This document shows, piece after piece, positions 15,401 to 23,014 of a stretch of DNA of 32,007 nucleotides. The translations under genes were made by a program, and so were the position numbers. The notes beneath the pieces are model-generated. The model ran no database searches. It was not told where the DNA came from and saw only the letters and a program-made list of their open reading frames with translations. The DNA comes from Candidatus Kerfeldbacteria bacterium (GTDB lineage: Bacteria > Patescibacteriota > Patescibacteriia > SBBC01): NCBI GenBank assembly GCA_016204645.1, contig JACQKI010000015.1:1-32007 (forward strand), in the 5' to 3' direction. Position 1 is the first letter of the stretch. Every line of letters starts with the position of its first letter.

Positions 15401-16464
15401 GAGTACCGCAGGCACTACTGGCGTTGGTTGCCGGTCTGGTCATGACTGCCCAAGGGTGTTCCATCAGCTTTCGAACCGGCGGCCCGTTGGACGGCGGCGT
15501 GTTCCGGTCTGATGACGGCGGGACCACCTGGAATGCCGTCGCCAACGCTGGCACCACCGCCAAGGGAAAGCCAATTCGAATTGACCACCTTGACATCGAG
15601 TTCATTCGGATCGACCCGGTGACCAGCGCTACGGTCTACCTCGGAACCCGCGGGGCCGGACTGTACCGTTCTGACGACAGCGGTGACCGGTGGGTTACAA
15701 CGGGCTTGGGCGCTGGAACCTACGTGGCCCTGGCAATCGACCCATCCGCCCCGTCTATTCTGTACGCGGCCAGCGGCGGAGTGATAACCAAGAGCGGCGA
15801 CGGCGGCGCCACCTGGAAACCGATCTACGTTGAGTCGAAGCCGGATCGCACCATCACCGACTTGGCCATCCAGCCGACCGACTCGAGCGTTCTGCTGGCG
15901 GCCACCAACCGCGGCGACGTGCTGCTCAGCCGCGATTACGGCAATACCTGGCAGCTGCTGTCGAGCCTGACGACGGTCGACCACATCAACCGGCTGCTCT
16001 TCCCCCCAGCCAACGGGACAACCGTCTACGCCCTGACTCGTGCCAGCGGCCTGTTCCGCTCGACTGACGGCGGCGCCAGCTGGCAGTCGATGAAACAGAG
16101 CCTGCAGCCGTTCCCGGGATCCACCAGCATCTCTTCGGTGGCCACCGTCACCGGCCGGTCAGATACGCTGTACCTGGCGTCGGGCTACGGCCTGCTGGTG
16201 ACGCGCGACGGCGGCGCTTCGTGGCAGCCGATCAACACCCTAGTACCATTCGGCAGTCAGCCGATCCAGGCCGTTGCCGTCAACCCTGCGAACGAAGCCA
16301 CCATGTACGTCCTAGTCGGCAACCGACTCCGTAAATCGATCGACGGCGGCGCCAGCTGGGACGCTAAAATCACCGTTTCGACCGGCCGGCTGCTAACCGC
16401 GCTGACCCTCAACCCCGATCGGCCTGACCAGCTCTTCGTCGGTACTATCAAGCCAAAAAAGTAG
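15397..16464 (+). CDS. BNR/sialidase-repeat beta-propeller lipoprotein
   Basis: This 355-residue protein has a short hydrophobic signal segment ending in a lipobox-like TAQGC, with Cys21 as the likely lipidation site, so it is probably an extracytoplasmic lipoprotein. The rest is about seven repeats of the BNR/Asp-box type: RSDDGGTTW, RSDDSGDRW, KSGDGGATW, SRDYGNTW, RSTDGGASW, TRDGGASW and KSIDGGASW. This suggests a seven-bladed propeller related to Ycf48 or Vps10-type folds. No sialidase catalytic residues could be assigned, so a glycosidase role is not claimed. It overlaps holB by four bases and ends four bases before frr, so it is translated with replication and ribosome genes, an unusual partner set. 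Confidence 0.85.
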   Translation: MRVPQALLALVAGLVMTAQGCSISFRTGGPLDGGVFRSDDGGTTWNAVANAGTTAKGKPIRIDHLDIEFIRIDPVTSATVYLGTRGAGLYRSDDSGDRWVTTGLGAGTYVALAIDPSAPSILYAASGGVITKSGDGGATWKPIYVESKPDRTITDLAIQPTDSSVLLAATNRGDVLLSRDYGNTWQLLSSLTTVDHINRLLFPPANGTTVYALTRASGLFRSTDGGASWQSMKQSLQPFPGSTSISSVATVTGRSDTLYLASGYGLLVTRDGGASWQPINTLVPFGSQPIQAVAVNPANEATMYVLVGNRLRKSIDGGASWDAKITVSTGRLLTALTLNPDRPDQLFVGTIKPKK

Positions 16465-16468
16465 GCGT

Positions 16469-17005
16469 ATGACTGCTGCCCTCTTCGAAGCCGCGATTGA
16501 CCACCTCCGCCAGGAACTCGTCAGCGTCCGAACGGGCCGGGCCAATCCCAGCCTGGTCGAAAACGTTTCGGTCGAAGCCTACGGCGCCACCGTACCGCTG
16601 CCGCAACTGGCCAGCACCTCGTCTGCCGACGCTCGAACCATCGTCATCCAGCCGTGGGACAAAAACGTCCTAAAAGACATTGAACGGGCGCTCCAGCAGG
16701 CTGCCCTGGGTATGGCGCCGGTCAACGACGGTACCGTCATCCGGCTCAGCGTACCACCCTTGACGGAAGAGCGACGGAGAGAGTACCTCAAGATCCTAAA
16801 CTCCAAGCTCGAAGCCGCCCGAGTGGCCGTCCGCAAAATCAGAGAAGACCAGCAGCACGCGCTGCGCCAAGCCAAGCAGGCAGGGCAGCTCTCCGAAGAC
16901 CAGCTGTTCGCGCAGCAAAAAACCCTCCAGAAGCACGTCGACAGCTACATGCAGCAGATCCAAGCCTTAGGCCAGCAGAAAGAGCAAGAACTGCTGACAG
17001 TCTAA
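16469..17005 (+). CDS. frr: Ribosome recycling factor
   Basis: RRF acts with EF-G to split post-termination ribosomes. The 178-residue product shows the family pattern: an N-terminal helix with LVSVRTGRANPSLVENVSVEAYG, the beta domain LPQLASTSSADARTIVIQPWD, NDGTVIRLSVPPLTEERRREYLK, and a long charged C-terminal helix. Length is slightly below the common 185 because the N-terminus is short. The ATG at 16469 lies four bases after the lipoprotein stop. In many bacteria frr follows pyrH; here pyrH and tsf are absent and rseP follows directly after six bases. Confidence 0.95.
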   Translation: MTAALFEAAIDHLRQELVSVRTGRANPSLVENVSVEAYGATVPLPQLASTSSADARTIVIQPWDKNVLKDIERALQQAALGMAPVNDGTVIRLSVPPLTEERRREYLKILNSKLEAARVAVRKIREDQQHALRQAKQAGQLSEDQLFAQQKTLQKHVDSYMQQIQALGQQKEQELLTV

Positions 17006-17011
17006 TCGCCC

Positions 17012-18127
17012 ATGCTGCTCACCTTTATCATTTTCATCGTCGTTGTCTCGCTGCTGGTGTTCGTCCACGAGCTCGGGCACTTCATGACCGCCCGGCGATT
17101 AGGGGTAACCGTGGAAGAATTCGGTTTTGGCTTTCCGCCGCGGATATTCGGCCTTCGACGCAGGGGAACCGTCTACTCCCTGAACTGGATACCATTCGGC
17201 GGCTTCGTGCGACTGAAGGGCGAAACGCCGGGAACCAGTCTGGATCCAGACAGTTTCGCGGCTCAGTCGCGGCCACGTCGGTTCGGCATTTTAGCCGCCG
17301 GCGTCCTGATGAACTACCTGCTCAGCGCCGTGCTCTTCACCGCCGGTTTTACGGTAGGTTTACCCTCGGTCAGCGATACCGCTCCAGGCAGCGCACCCCT
17401 GAAAGATGTCCGACCGCAAATCGTCAGCCTGGAAGACGGCGGGCCAGCCGCCCACGGCGGCTTGCGCGTCGGCGACTCGATCGTCGCCTTCAACGACCGA
17501 CCGCTGACTAGCTCACGCGAACTGAAAGAGCTTCAGCGCGAAAACGCCGGTTCGCCGATTACCCTGTCGGTTCAGCGCGGTCAACGTCAACGGACGCTCA
17601 CGCTCAGTCCGGCTCAAAGCCCGAACGGCGATTACCGAATCGGAGTGGGCATCCTCGACGTCGGAACCCTGACCTACCCGTTTCCGCAATCTATCTGGTA
17701 CGGCTTGACTACAACGGTCCGCATAACCGGCGACATCTTCGTTTCGTTCGGCCACCTGCTGCGCGACTTAGTTGTCGAACGGACTGTCAGTCCAGATCTG
17801 TCCGGTCCGGTCGGGGTGGTGGTCTTGACCGGTCAAGCCCTCGAGCTGGGGTGGCCGTACCTCATCCAGTTTACCGCCTTGCTGTCGGTCACCTTGGCGG
17901 TCATCAATTTTTTCCCGTTGCCTGCCCTGGACGGCGGGCGGGCACTGTTCGTCATCATCGAATCGGTCCGCCGGAAGGCCATCGACTACCGAGTTGAGTC
18001 GCTGATTCACGCCATCGGATTCTACGTCTTGATCGCCTTAGTACTGTTGGTCAGCTTACGAGACGTACAGCGACTGGGCTTAGGGGATAAGCTGGTCGAA
18101 AACGTCCGGCAGATTTTCGGAGGCTAA
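17012..18127 (+). CDS. rseP: RseP/M50 family intramembrane metalloprotease
   Basis: This site-2 protease cleaves transmembrane segments, typically of anti-sigma factors or remnant signal peptides. The 371-residue protein has the zinc motif HELGH (His19, Glu20, His23) within the first transmembrane helix. A PDZ domain at about 145-205 (GGPAAHGGLRVGDSIVAF) follows, then the second active-site motif NFFPLPALDGGRALF with Asp307 as the third zinc ligand, and further C-terminal membrane helices. The ATG at 17012 is six bases after frr. Its stop abuts the GTG of mreB, and the last codons contain GGAGG (18119-18123), one of the few Shine-Dalgarno-like sites in the window. Confidence 0.93.
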   Translation: MLLTFIIFIVVVSLLVFVHELGHFMTARRLGVTVEEFGFGFPPRIFGLRRRGTVYSLNWIPFGGFVRLKGETPGTSLDPDSFAAQSRPRRFGILAAGVLMNYLLSAVLFTAGFTVGLPSVSDTAPGSAPLKDVRPQIVSLEDGGPAAHGGLRVGDSIVAFNDRPLTSSRELKELQRENAGSPITLSVQRGQRQRTLTLSPAQSPNGDYRIGVGILDVGTLTYPFPQSIWYGLTTTVRITGDIFVSFGHLLRDLVVERTVSPDLSGPVGVVVLTGQALELGWPYLIQFTALLSVTLAVINFFPLPALDGGRALFVIIESVRRKAIDYRVESLIHAIGFYVLIALVLLVSLRDVQRLGLGDKLVENVRQIFGG

Positions 18128-19183
18128 GTGTTCGGAAAACTGCTCGGACGTTTCTCGCGCGACATGGGCATCGACCTCGGTACTAAAAACACCTTGGTCT
18201 ACATTAAAGACAAAGGAATCGTCATCAACGAGCCCTCGGTCGTGGCGGTTAATACGCGGACCGATCAAATCTTAGCGGTCGGCGAAGAAGCGCGGCTGAT
18301 GGTTGGGAAGACACCCAGCCACATCGTCGCCATCCGGCCGCTGATGAGCGGCGTGATTTCCGACTTCGAGGTGACTGAACGAATGCTCCGGCACTTCATC
18401 GACCGGGTCCACCGCGAAGTGCTCTCGTTCCTCAGCCGGCCGCGGGTAGTCATCGGCATTCCGCTCGGCGTAACCGAAGTCGAACGCAAAGCAGTCGAAG
18501 ACGCGACCCTCCACGCCGGCGCCCGCGAAGTTTTTTTAATCGAAGAGCCGATGGCCGCTGCTATCGGAGCCCGGCTGCCGATTCAGGACGCCTCCGGTAA
18601 CATGGTGGTGGACATGGGCGGCGGAACGACCGAGATTGCAGTCATCAGCTTGGGTGGCATCGTCAGCTGGCGGTCGCTGCGCGTTGCCGGAAACGAGCTC
18701 GATCAAAACATCATCCAGTATGCGCGTGAGCACTTCAACGTCTTGCTCGGAGAGCGAACCGCCGAGGAGCTCAAAATAAAAATCGGCGGGGTGACGGACC
18801 AGGTCGAGCAGCTCGAGGCGCCGATGCGTGGCCGCGACCTGCTGACCGGACTTCCCAAGGAAGTGACCATCGCCACCGGCCACCTGCGCGAAGCCATGCA
18901 GCGCTCGATAAACCTGATCATCGACAACATCAAGTCGACAATCGAGGCGACACCGCCAGAGCTGGTGGCTGATATCTACTCCCGCGGCATCGTACTCAGC
19001 GGCGGCGGTGGGCTGCTGCGGGGCTTTGCGCAGGCCATTCAGAGCGAAACCCACATCCCGGTCCACGTCGTCGATGATCCGCTGACCGCAGTCGTCCGCG
19101 GAACCGGAATTGTCCTCGACGACCTCGACAACTTGCGCAGCGTACTGCTGCTGTCAGCCAACGAAGTTTCCGCGCCGAGGTGA
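18128..19183 (+). CDS. mreB: Rod shape-determining protein MreB
   Basis: This actin-like ATPase forms filaments on the inner membrane and organises lateral wall synthesis. The 351-residue protein begins with a probable amphipathic membrane-binding helix (FGKLLGRFSRD), then phosphate-1 GIDLGTKNT (14-22), EEPMAAAIGA, phosphate-2 DMGGGTTE, GERTAEELKIKIG, and the adenosine motif LSGGGGLLRG. All positions that differ in the copy at 12067 are canonical here. The GTG start follows the rseP stop directly and has GGAGG four bases upstream. mreC overlaps the stop by four bases (GTGA), giving the usual mreBCD order. Confidence 0.96.
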   Translation: MFGKLLGRFSRDMGIDLGTKNTLVYIKDKGIVINEPSVVAVNTRTDQILAVGEEARLMVGKTPSHIVAIRPLMSGVISDFEVTERMLRHFIDRVHREVLSFLSRPRVVIGIPLGVTEVERKAVEDATLHAGAREVFLIEEPMAAAIGARLPIQDASGNMVVDMGGGTTEIAVISLGGIVSWRSLRVAGNELDQNIIQYAREHFNVLLGERTAEELKIKIGGVTDQVEQLEAPMRGRDLLTGLPKEVTIATGHLREAMQRSINLIIDNIKSTIEATPPELVADIYSRGIVLSGGGGLLRGFAQAIQSETHIPVHVVDDPLTAVVRGTGIVLDDLDNLRSVLLLSANEVSAPR

Positions 19184-19980
19184 CGTTGGCAGCCGGTCCT
19201 CCACAACGCCGGACAATCTTGACGATTGGCAGTACGCTCGTCGCAATCGTACTGCTGCACTACCTGGGCGTCCTTCGGCCCCTCGAACGCTTGGCAGTGC
19301 AAACGTTACTGCCGATCGGCCGTTGGACGACAGGATGGTTGAGCCCCGTAGCCGAAACCCGGTCCAGTGAAACGTCCGCCCGGATGGCCATCCTGGAACA
19401 GCGGATCGCCGAACTGAACGTAGAGAATGCCCAGCTGCAATCCGCGCTCGAGGCAGCTGTCGAAGCGGATGAACAAGAGCGATTTCTAAAAACGCGTCAG
19501 TTCGAAGGAGTCGCAGCTCGGCTGGTTGCCCGGAGCGGCGATCCGACCTCCGAGTTTGTGACGGTCGACCGCGGTACCCGAGCCGGTATCCAAATCGATG
19601 CCCCTGCGATCGTAGCCGGCGGCGTTATCATCGGACGAGTTATCGCGGTCACCGACGACATCTCACGGATCCTGCTGAGTACCGACAACCGTAGCAGCTT
19701 CGCCGGTGTCAGCCTGCAGTCTACCACCACGCAGGGGTTAGTCTCCGGCGCGCGTGGTCTGTCGCTGAGCATGGGGCTGATTTCCCAGTCAGAACACATT
19801 GAAGCTGGAGATATCATCGTGACCTCCGGGGTGGACAGCGGAGTCCCGCGCGGGTTGGTGCTGGGCGAAGTCGAGCGAGTCGATCGGCAAACCGGTGCGC
19901 TGTTCCAGTCGGCCTCCCTGCGTCCGCTCTTCCAATCTAACCGTCTCGACGTGATTACCATCCTGACCACCAATCAGTAG
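19180..19980 (+). CDS. mreC: Rod shape-determining protein MreC
   Basis: MreC is a single-pass membrane protein that links MreB to PBP2 in the elongasome and activates the synthase. The 266-residue product has an N-terminal transmembrane helix at about 15-35, a coiled coil around residues 65-100 (MAILEQRIAELNVENAQLQSAL region), and the two beta domains with VDRGTRAGI, GGVIIGRVIAV, STDNRSSFAGV and DIIVTSGVDSGVPRGLVLGEV, typical of MreC. The GTG start overlaps the mreB stop. The mreD gene begins one base after its stop. Confidence 0.94.
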   Translation: MTLAAGPPQRRTILTIGSTLVAIVLLHYLGVLRPLERLAVQTLLPIGRWTTGWLSPVAETRSSETSARMAILEQRIAELNVENAQLQSALEAAVEADEQERFLKTRQFEGVAARLVARSGDPTSEFVTVDRGTRAGIQIDAPAIVAGGVIIGRVIAVTDDISRILLSTDNRSSFAGVSLQSTTTQGLVSGARGLSLSMGLISQSEHIEAGDIIVTSGVDSGVPRGLVLGEVERVDRQTGALFQSASLRPLFQSNRLDVITILTTNQ

Positions 19981-19981
19981 C

Positions 19982-20506
19982 ATGCCCCGATTCATCCTGA
20001 TCGGAATCTTAGTCGTGGCCCTGCTGGCCAGCCTGTTCGTCACCCCGCACCTGCAACCGCTGCTCCTGAAACCCAGCCTGTTCCTGCCTGCTCTCTTGCT
20101 AATCCTACTGCTGGGCGACACCTGGCTGGCGCTCCGGAGCGCGGCAGTCGGGGGAGTAGTGATGGACCTGTTCTCGGCCGGACCGTTCGGCGCGTACGTG
20201 TTTGCCTACGTTACAACCGTGGTGGTTACCCGCTGGGTATTCCGAACCAAAATTACCAACCGCTCGTTGCTGGCGCTGCTATCGCTGACCGGCATCGGGA
20301 GCATCCTGGCATCACTGCTGGTCATGGTCAACAGCCACCTCGGTCGCCTGATCGATCCTCGCGCACTCAGCGTCTCGCCGACGAGCAGCTGGGTGGCCGT
20401 GACGGTTACCGATGCCTTTCGAACGATGGCTCTGGCTGTGCTCGTCTACTGGATGATCCGCCTGTTCGGCCGTCGTTACTCCAGCTTGACCGCTCATGAA
20501 TTTTAG
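19982..20506 (+). CDS. mreD: Rod shape-determining protein MreD
   Basis: This 174-residue integral membrane protein has about five hydrophobic helices. MreD sequences are poorly conserved, so identification rests on position between mreC and mrdA, size and topology, plus the pattern LGDTWLALRSAAVGGVVMDLFS, which resembles the family's conserved GLxxDL-type segment. It belongs to the elongasome with MreC and PBP2. The ATG is one base after the mreC stop. The last 11 bases overlap the ATG of the PBP2 gene, suggesting translational coupling. Confidence 0.85.
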   Translation: MPRFILIGILVVALLASLFVTPHLQPLLLKPSLFLPALLLILLLGDTWLALRSAAVGGVVMDLFSAGPFGAYVFAYVTTVVVTRWVFRTKITNRSLLALLSLTGIGSILASLLVMVNSHLGRLIDPRALSVSPTSSWVAVTVTDAFRTMALAVLVYWMIRLFGRRYSSLTAHEF

Positions 20507-22418
20507 TCGCACCACAAACCCCTTCACGCCGGTACCGCTCTCGGCCGACCGACAGCCGCTGCTCGTCCGCCGCGATCGTCGCGGGGTAGACCTCGAGGAC
20601 TACCTAGCTTCCGGTGCGGCGGCTGGTCGACTTTCGACTCCGACCTTAAACTTCAGAACGGCCGGAGCGATCATGTTTGTCGGTTTACTGGTGCTGCTCC
20701 TGCGCGTGGCCTACCTCCAGCTGGCTCACGGTGACGACTACCGAACCTCGTCCGAGCAAAACCGTATCCGGCTGGAGGTCGTGCAGGCGCCGCGCGGAAT
20801 CATCTATGACCGCCACCGGACGGCGCTGCTGTCAAACCAACCCTCCTTTACTCTGTACGCGACGCCAGCTGACCTGCCGCGCGATCCTTCTCAGCGGACC
20901 AACGTGGCCGATGTGCTGGCCGCCGCGTACCCTCAACTTACCAGCCAATCCATCCGAGCATCGCTCGCCGCAGCGTCCCCCAGTTCAATCCAACCAATCA
21001 TCCTCGCCGAACACGTACCCTACGAAGACGCGCTCCGGCTATCCACCGTGTTCGCCAGAATCCCGGGGATCTCAATCGAGGCGGTCAGCACCCGCGCCTA
21101 CCGCGACAACTCGGCTGCCCACCTGCTCGGCTACTTGGGAAAACCGACGGGCGACGAGCTGGCGAACCGGAACGACGTCACCTCGCTCTCGCAGGTTGGT
21201 CGGATGGGAATTGAACTTGCCTACGACCCAACGCTACGCGGAGTCGACGGCGTGCGCGAAGTCGAACGCGACCACCTGAACAAGGAACTGTCGGTCATCG
21301 CTAGCCGTCAGGCTACGCCCGGTCACAACTTGGTGTTGACCGTCGACGGCCAGCTCCAAGACGTACTCAACCAAGCCCTCGAACAGACCATCCGCCGGAT
21401 GCATGTTTCCGGAGCCGCAGCCGTTGCGCTCGACCCGCGCAACGGAGAAATTTTAGCGTTGGTCTCGCAGCCGTCGTTTGATCCCAATCTGTTCACCCAA
21501 GGCGGAGACGAAAGCGTATTTCGAGCCATTTTCGAAGATCAGCGCCATCCGCTGTTCTTCCGTGCCGTCAGCGGCTCGTACCCGTCGGGCTCGAGCATCA
21601 AGCCGGTGATCGCCGCGGCTGCGCTGGCCGAGGGCGTGATAAACGAACGCACCACAATCCAGAGCGTCGGCGGCATCAAAGTTGGGCCGAACTTCTTCCC
21701 CGACTGGAAAGCGGGCGGGCACGGATCCGTCGACGTCAGGACGGCCCTGTCCGAATCAGTCAACACCTTCTTTTACCTAATCGGCGGCGGTTTCGAAGAG
21801 TTCGTTGGCCTGGGCGTTGAGCGGATCGTCAACTACTTAACCCGCTTCGGTCTGGGACGAACACTCGGCCTCGACCTGCCGGGCGAGGCCGCCGGATTTC
21901 TACCGGACCGGACCTGGCGCAGCCAGCCATCATCGCCCCGCTGGTACGTCGGCGACACGTACAACTTATCGATCGGTCAAGGTTTCATCAACGTCACGCC
22001 GCTCCAGGTCGCAGCTTTCACCATGGCCGTAGCCAACGGCGGAACGCTCTACCAGCCGCACCTCGTCCGGTCGGTACTGGCCACCGACGGACAAACGCTG
22101 TCGACGGTAGAGCCGCGAATTCTCAACCGCACGGTCGAGGACCGATTCTTGGTTCCCGTCCGGGCGGGAATGCGGCAAGCCGTAACCAGCGGCAGCGCCC
22201 AAGCACTCGGCGACCTGCCCGTGGCAGTCGCCGCCAAAACGGGAACTGCGCAGTTCGGCAGCGAGGGAAAAACTCACGCCTGGCTGACGGCCTTCGCCCC
22301 GTTCGACCGTCCGGAGATCGTCGTAACCGTCATCGTCGAAAGCGGGGGAGAGGGTCATGCTACTGCTCTGCCAATCGCAGAACGAGCGTTGTCTGCGTAC
22401 TATGCCAACACTCGGTAA
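20496..22418 (+). CDS. mrdA: Penicillin-binding protein 2 (elongation transpeptidase)
   Basis: This class B PBP cross-links peptidoglycan during elongation on the outer membrane face. The 640-residue protein has about 50 cytoplasmic residues, a transmembrane helix (about 54-75), and a pedestal domain with RGIIYDRHRTALLSN and GYLGKPTGDE. The transpeptidase domain has SSIK with Ser366 as nucleophile and Lys369, S421-V-N, and K581-T-G. All three penicillin-binding motifs are present, so it should be active. It closes the mre operon. The usual partner rodA is not next to it and no SEDS protein is seen in the window. The ATG at 20496 lies inside mreD in another frame. Confidence 0.95.
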   Translation: MNFSRTTNPFTPVPLSADRQPLLVRRDRRGVDLEDYLASGAAAGRLSTPTLNFRTAGAIMFVGLLVLLLRVAYLQLAHGDDYRTSSEQNRIRLEVVQAPRGIIYDRHRTALLSNQPSFTLYATPADLPRDPSQRTNVADVLAAAYPQLTSQSIRASLAAASPSSIQPIILAEHVPYEDALRLSTVFARIPGISIEAVSTRAYRDNSAAHLLGYLGKPTGDELANRNDVTSLSQVGRMGIELAYDPTLRGVDGVREVERDHLNKELSVIASRQATPGHNLVLTVDGQLQDVLNQALEQTIRRMHVSGAAAVALDPRNGEILALVSQPSFDPNLFTQGGDESVFRAIFEDQRHPLFFRAVSGSYPSGSSIKPVIAAAALAEGVINERTTIQSVGGIKVGPNFFPDWKAGGHGSVDVRTALSESVNTFFYLIGGGFEEFVGLGVERIVNYLTRFGLGRTLGLDLPGEAAGFLPDRTWRSQPSSPRWYVGDTYNLSIGQGFINVTPLQVAAFTMAVANGGTLYQPHLVRSVLATDGQTLSTVEPRILNRTVEDRFLVPVRAGMRQAVTSGSAQALGDLPVAVAAKTGTAQFGSEGKTHAWLTAFAPFDRPEIVVTVIVESGGEGHATALPIAERALSAYYANTR

Positions 22419-22425
22419 AGCTAGC

Positions 22426-22454
22426 TTGACAGCCAAAAAAATCCGGCGTACCCT
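22426..22454 (+). promoter_or_regulatory. greA promoter
   Basis: A consensus TTGACA (22426-22431), 17-base spacer and TACCCT (22449-22454) predict a start near 22461. The leader to the greA ATG at 22503 would be about 42 bases, unlike the leaderless units elsewhere in the window. A GGAGG at 22455-22459 is too far from the ATG to be its ribosome site. Confidence 0.55.
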
Positions 22455-22502
22455 GGAGGCGCACCGAACAAACCTAAACTTTAACCAGTACCCACCCGTT
22501 GT

Positions 22503-22970
22503 ATGACTGAACGACAGACCTTTATTACGGCCGATGGTCTAGAAAAACTCCGCCAAGAACTCAAGCACCTGAAAACGATCAAGCGCCGGGAAATTGCCCA
22601 GCGTATCCAGGAAGCTAAGGAACTCGGTGATCTTTCAGAAAACGCTGAGTACGTCGAGGCAAAAAACGAGCAAGCCTTTGTCGAGGGTCGAATCGCCGAA
22701 CTCGAAGCGGTCGTCAAAAACGCGGTCATCATCCAGCAGGAAAGAAACGCCGAACAAGTTCGAGTGGGCTCGAAGGTCAAAGCTAAGCCCGAAAACGGTC
22801 CGGCCGTAACTTACGCCATCGTCGGTTCGAACGAAGCAGACCCGAAGAACGGACGCATCTCCAACGAATCGCCGCTCGGCCAAGCCTTCCTCGGTAGGCG
22901 AGTCGGCGATTCAGTCATGATCGAGGCCCCGGCCGGAAAACGTAGTTTCCAAATCGTCGGTATCGCCTAA
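22503..22970 (+). CDS. greA: Transcription elongation factor GreA
   Basis: GreA rescues backtracked RNA polymerase by stimulating transcript cleavage through its coiled coil inserted in the secondary channel. The 155-residue product has the N-terminal antiparallel coiled coil (residues about 10-75) with LGDLSENAEY at its tip. The acidic tip residues Asp43 and Glu46 are present, as required for cleavage activity. The C-terminal FKBP-like domain carries ISNESPLGQAFLGRRVGDSV. Length is typical (158 in many bacteria). The ATG at 22503 fits the family start (TERQTFITADGLEKL). No Shine-Dalgarno site lies upstream. Confidence 0.96.
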   Translation: MTERQTFITADGLEKLRQELKHLKTIKRREIAQRIQEAKELGDLSENAEYVEAKNEQAFVEGRIAELEAVVKNAVIIQQERNAEQVRVGSKVKAKPENGPAVTYAIVGSNEADPKNGRISNESPLGQAFLGRRVGDSVMIEAPAGKRSFQIVGIA

Positions 22971-22979
22971 GCCAGCCGA

Positions 22980-23008
22980 TTGCCGCCGGCCGAGTTGGCG
23001 CGTATACT
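22980..23008 (+). promoter_or_regulatory. lysS promoter, predicted leaderless
   Basis: TTGCCG (22980-22985), 17-base spacer and TATACT (23003-23008). Six bases separate the hexamer from the lysS ATG at 23015, so +1 should fall on the ATG. There is no room for a ribosome site. This is the best-formed of the leaderless set. Confidence 0.65.
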
Positions 23009-23014
23009 ACTGGC

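Noticed and set aside
15397..16464. Active sialidase
   Set aside because: BNR/Asp-box repeats are present, but no catalytic Arg triad or nucleophile Tyr could be recognised, and the repeats occur in many non-enzymatic propellers.
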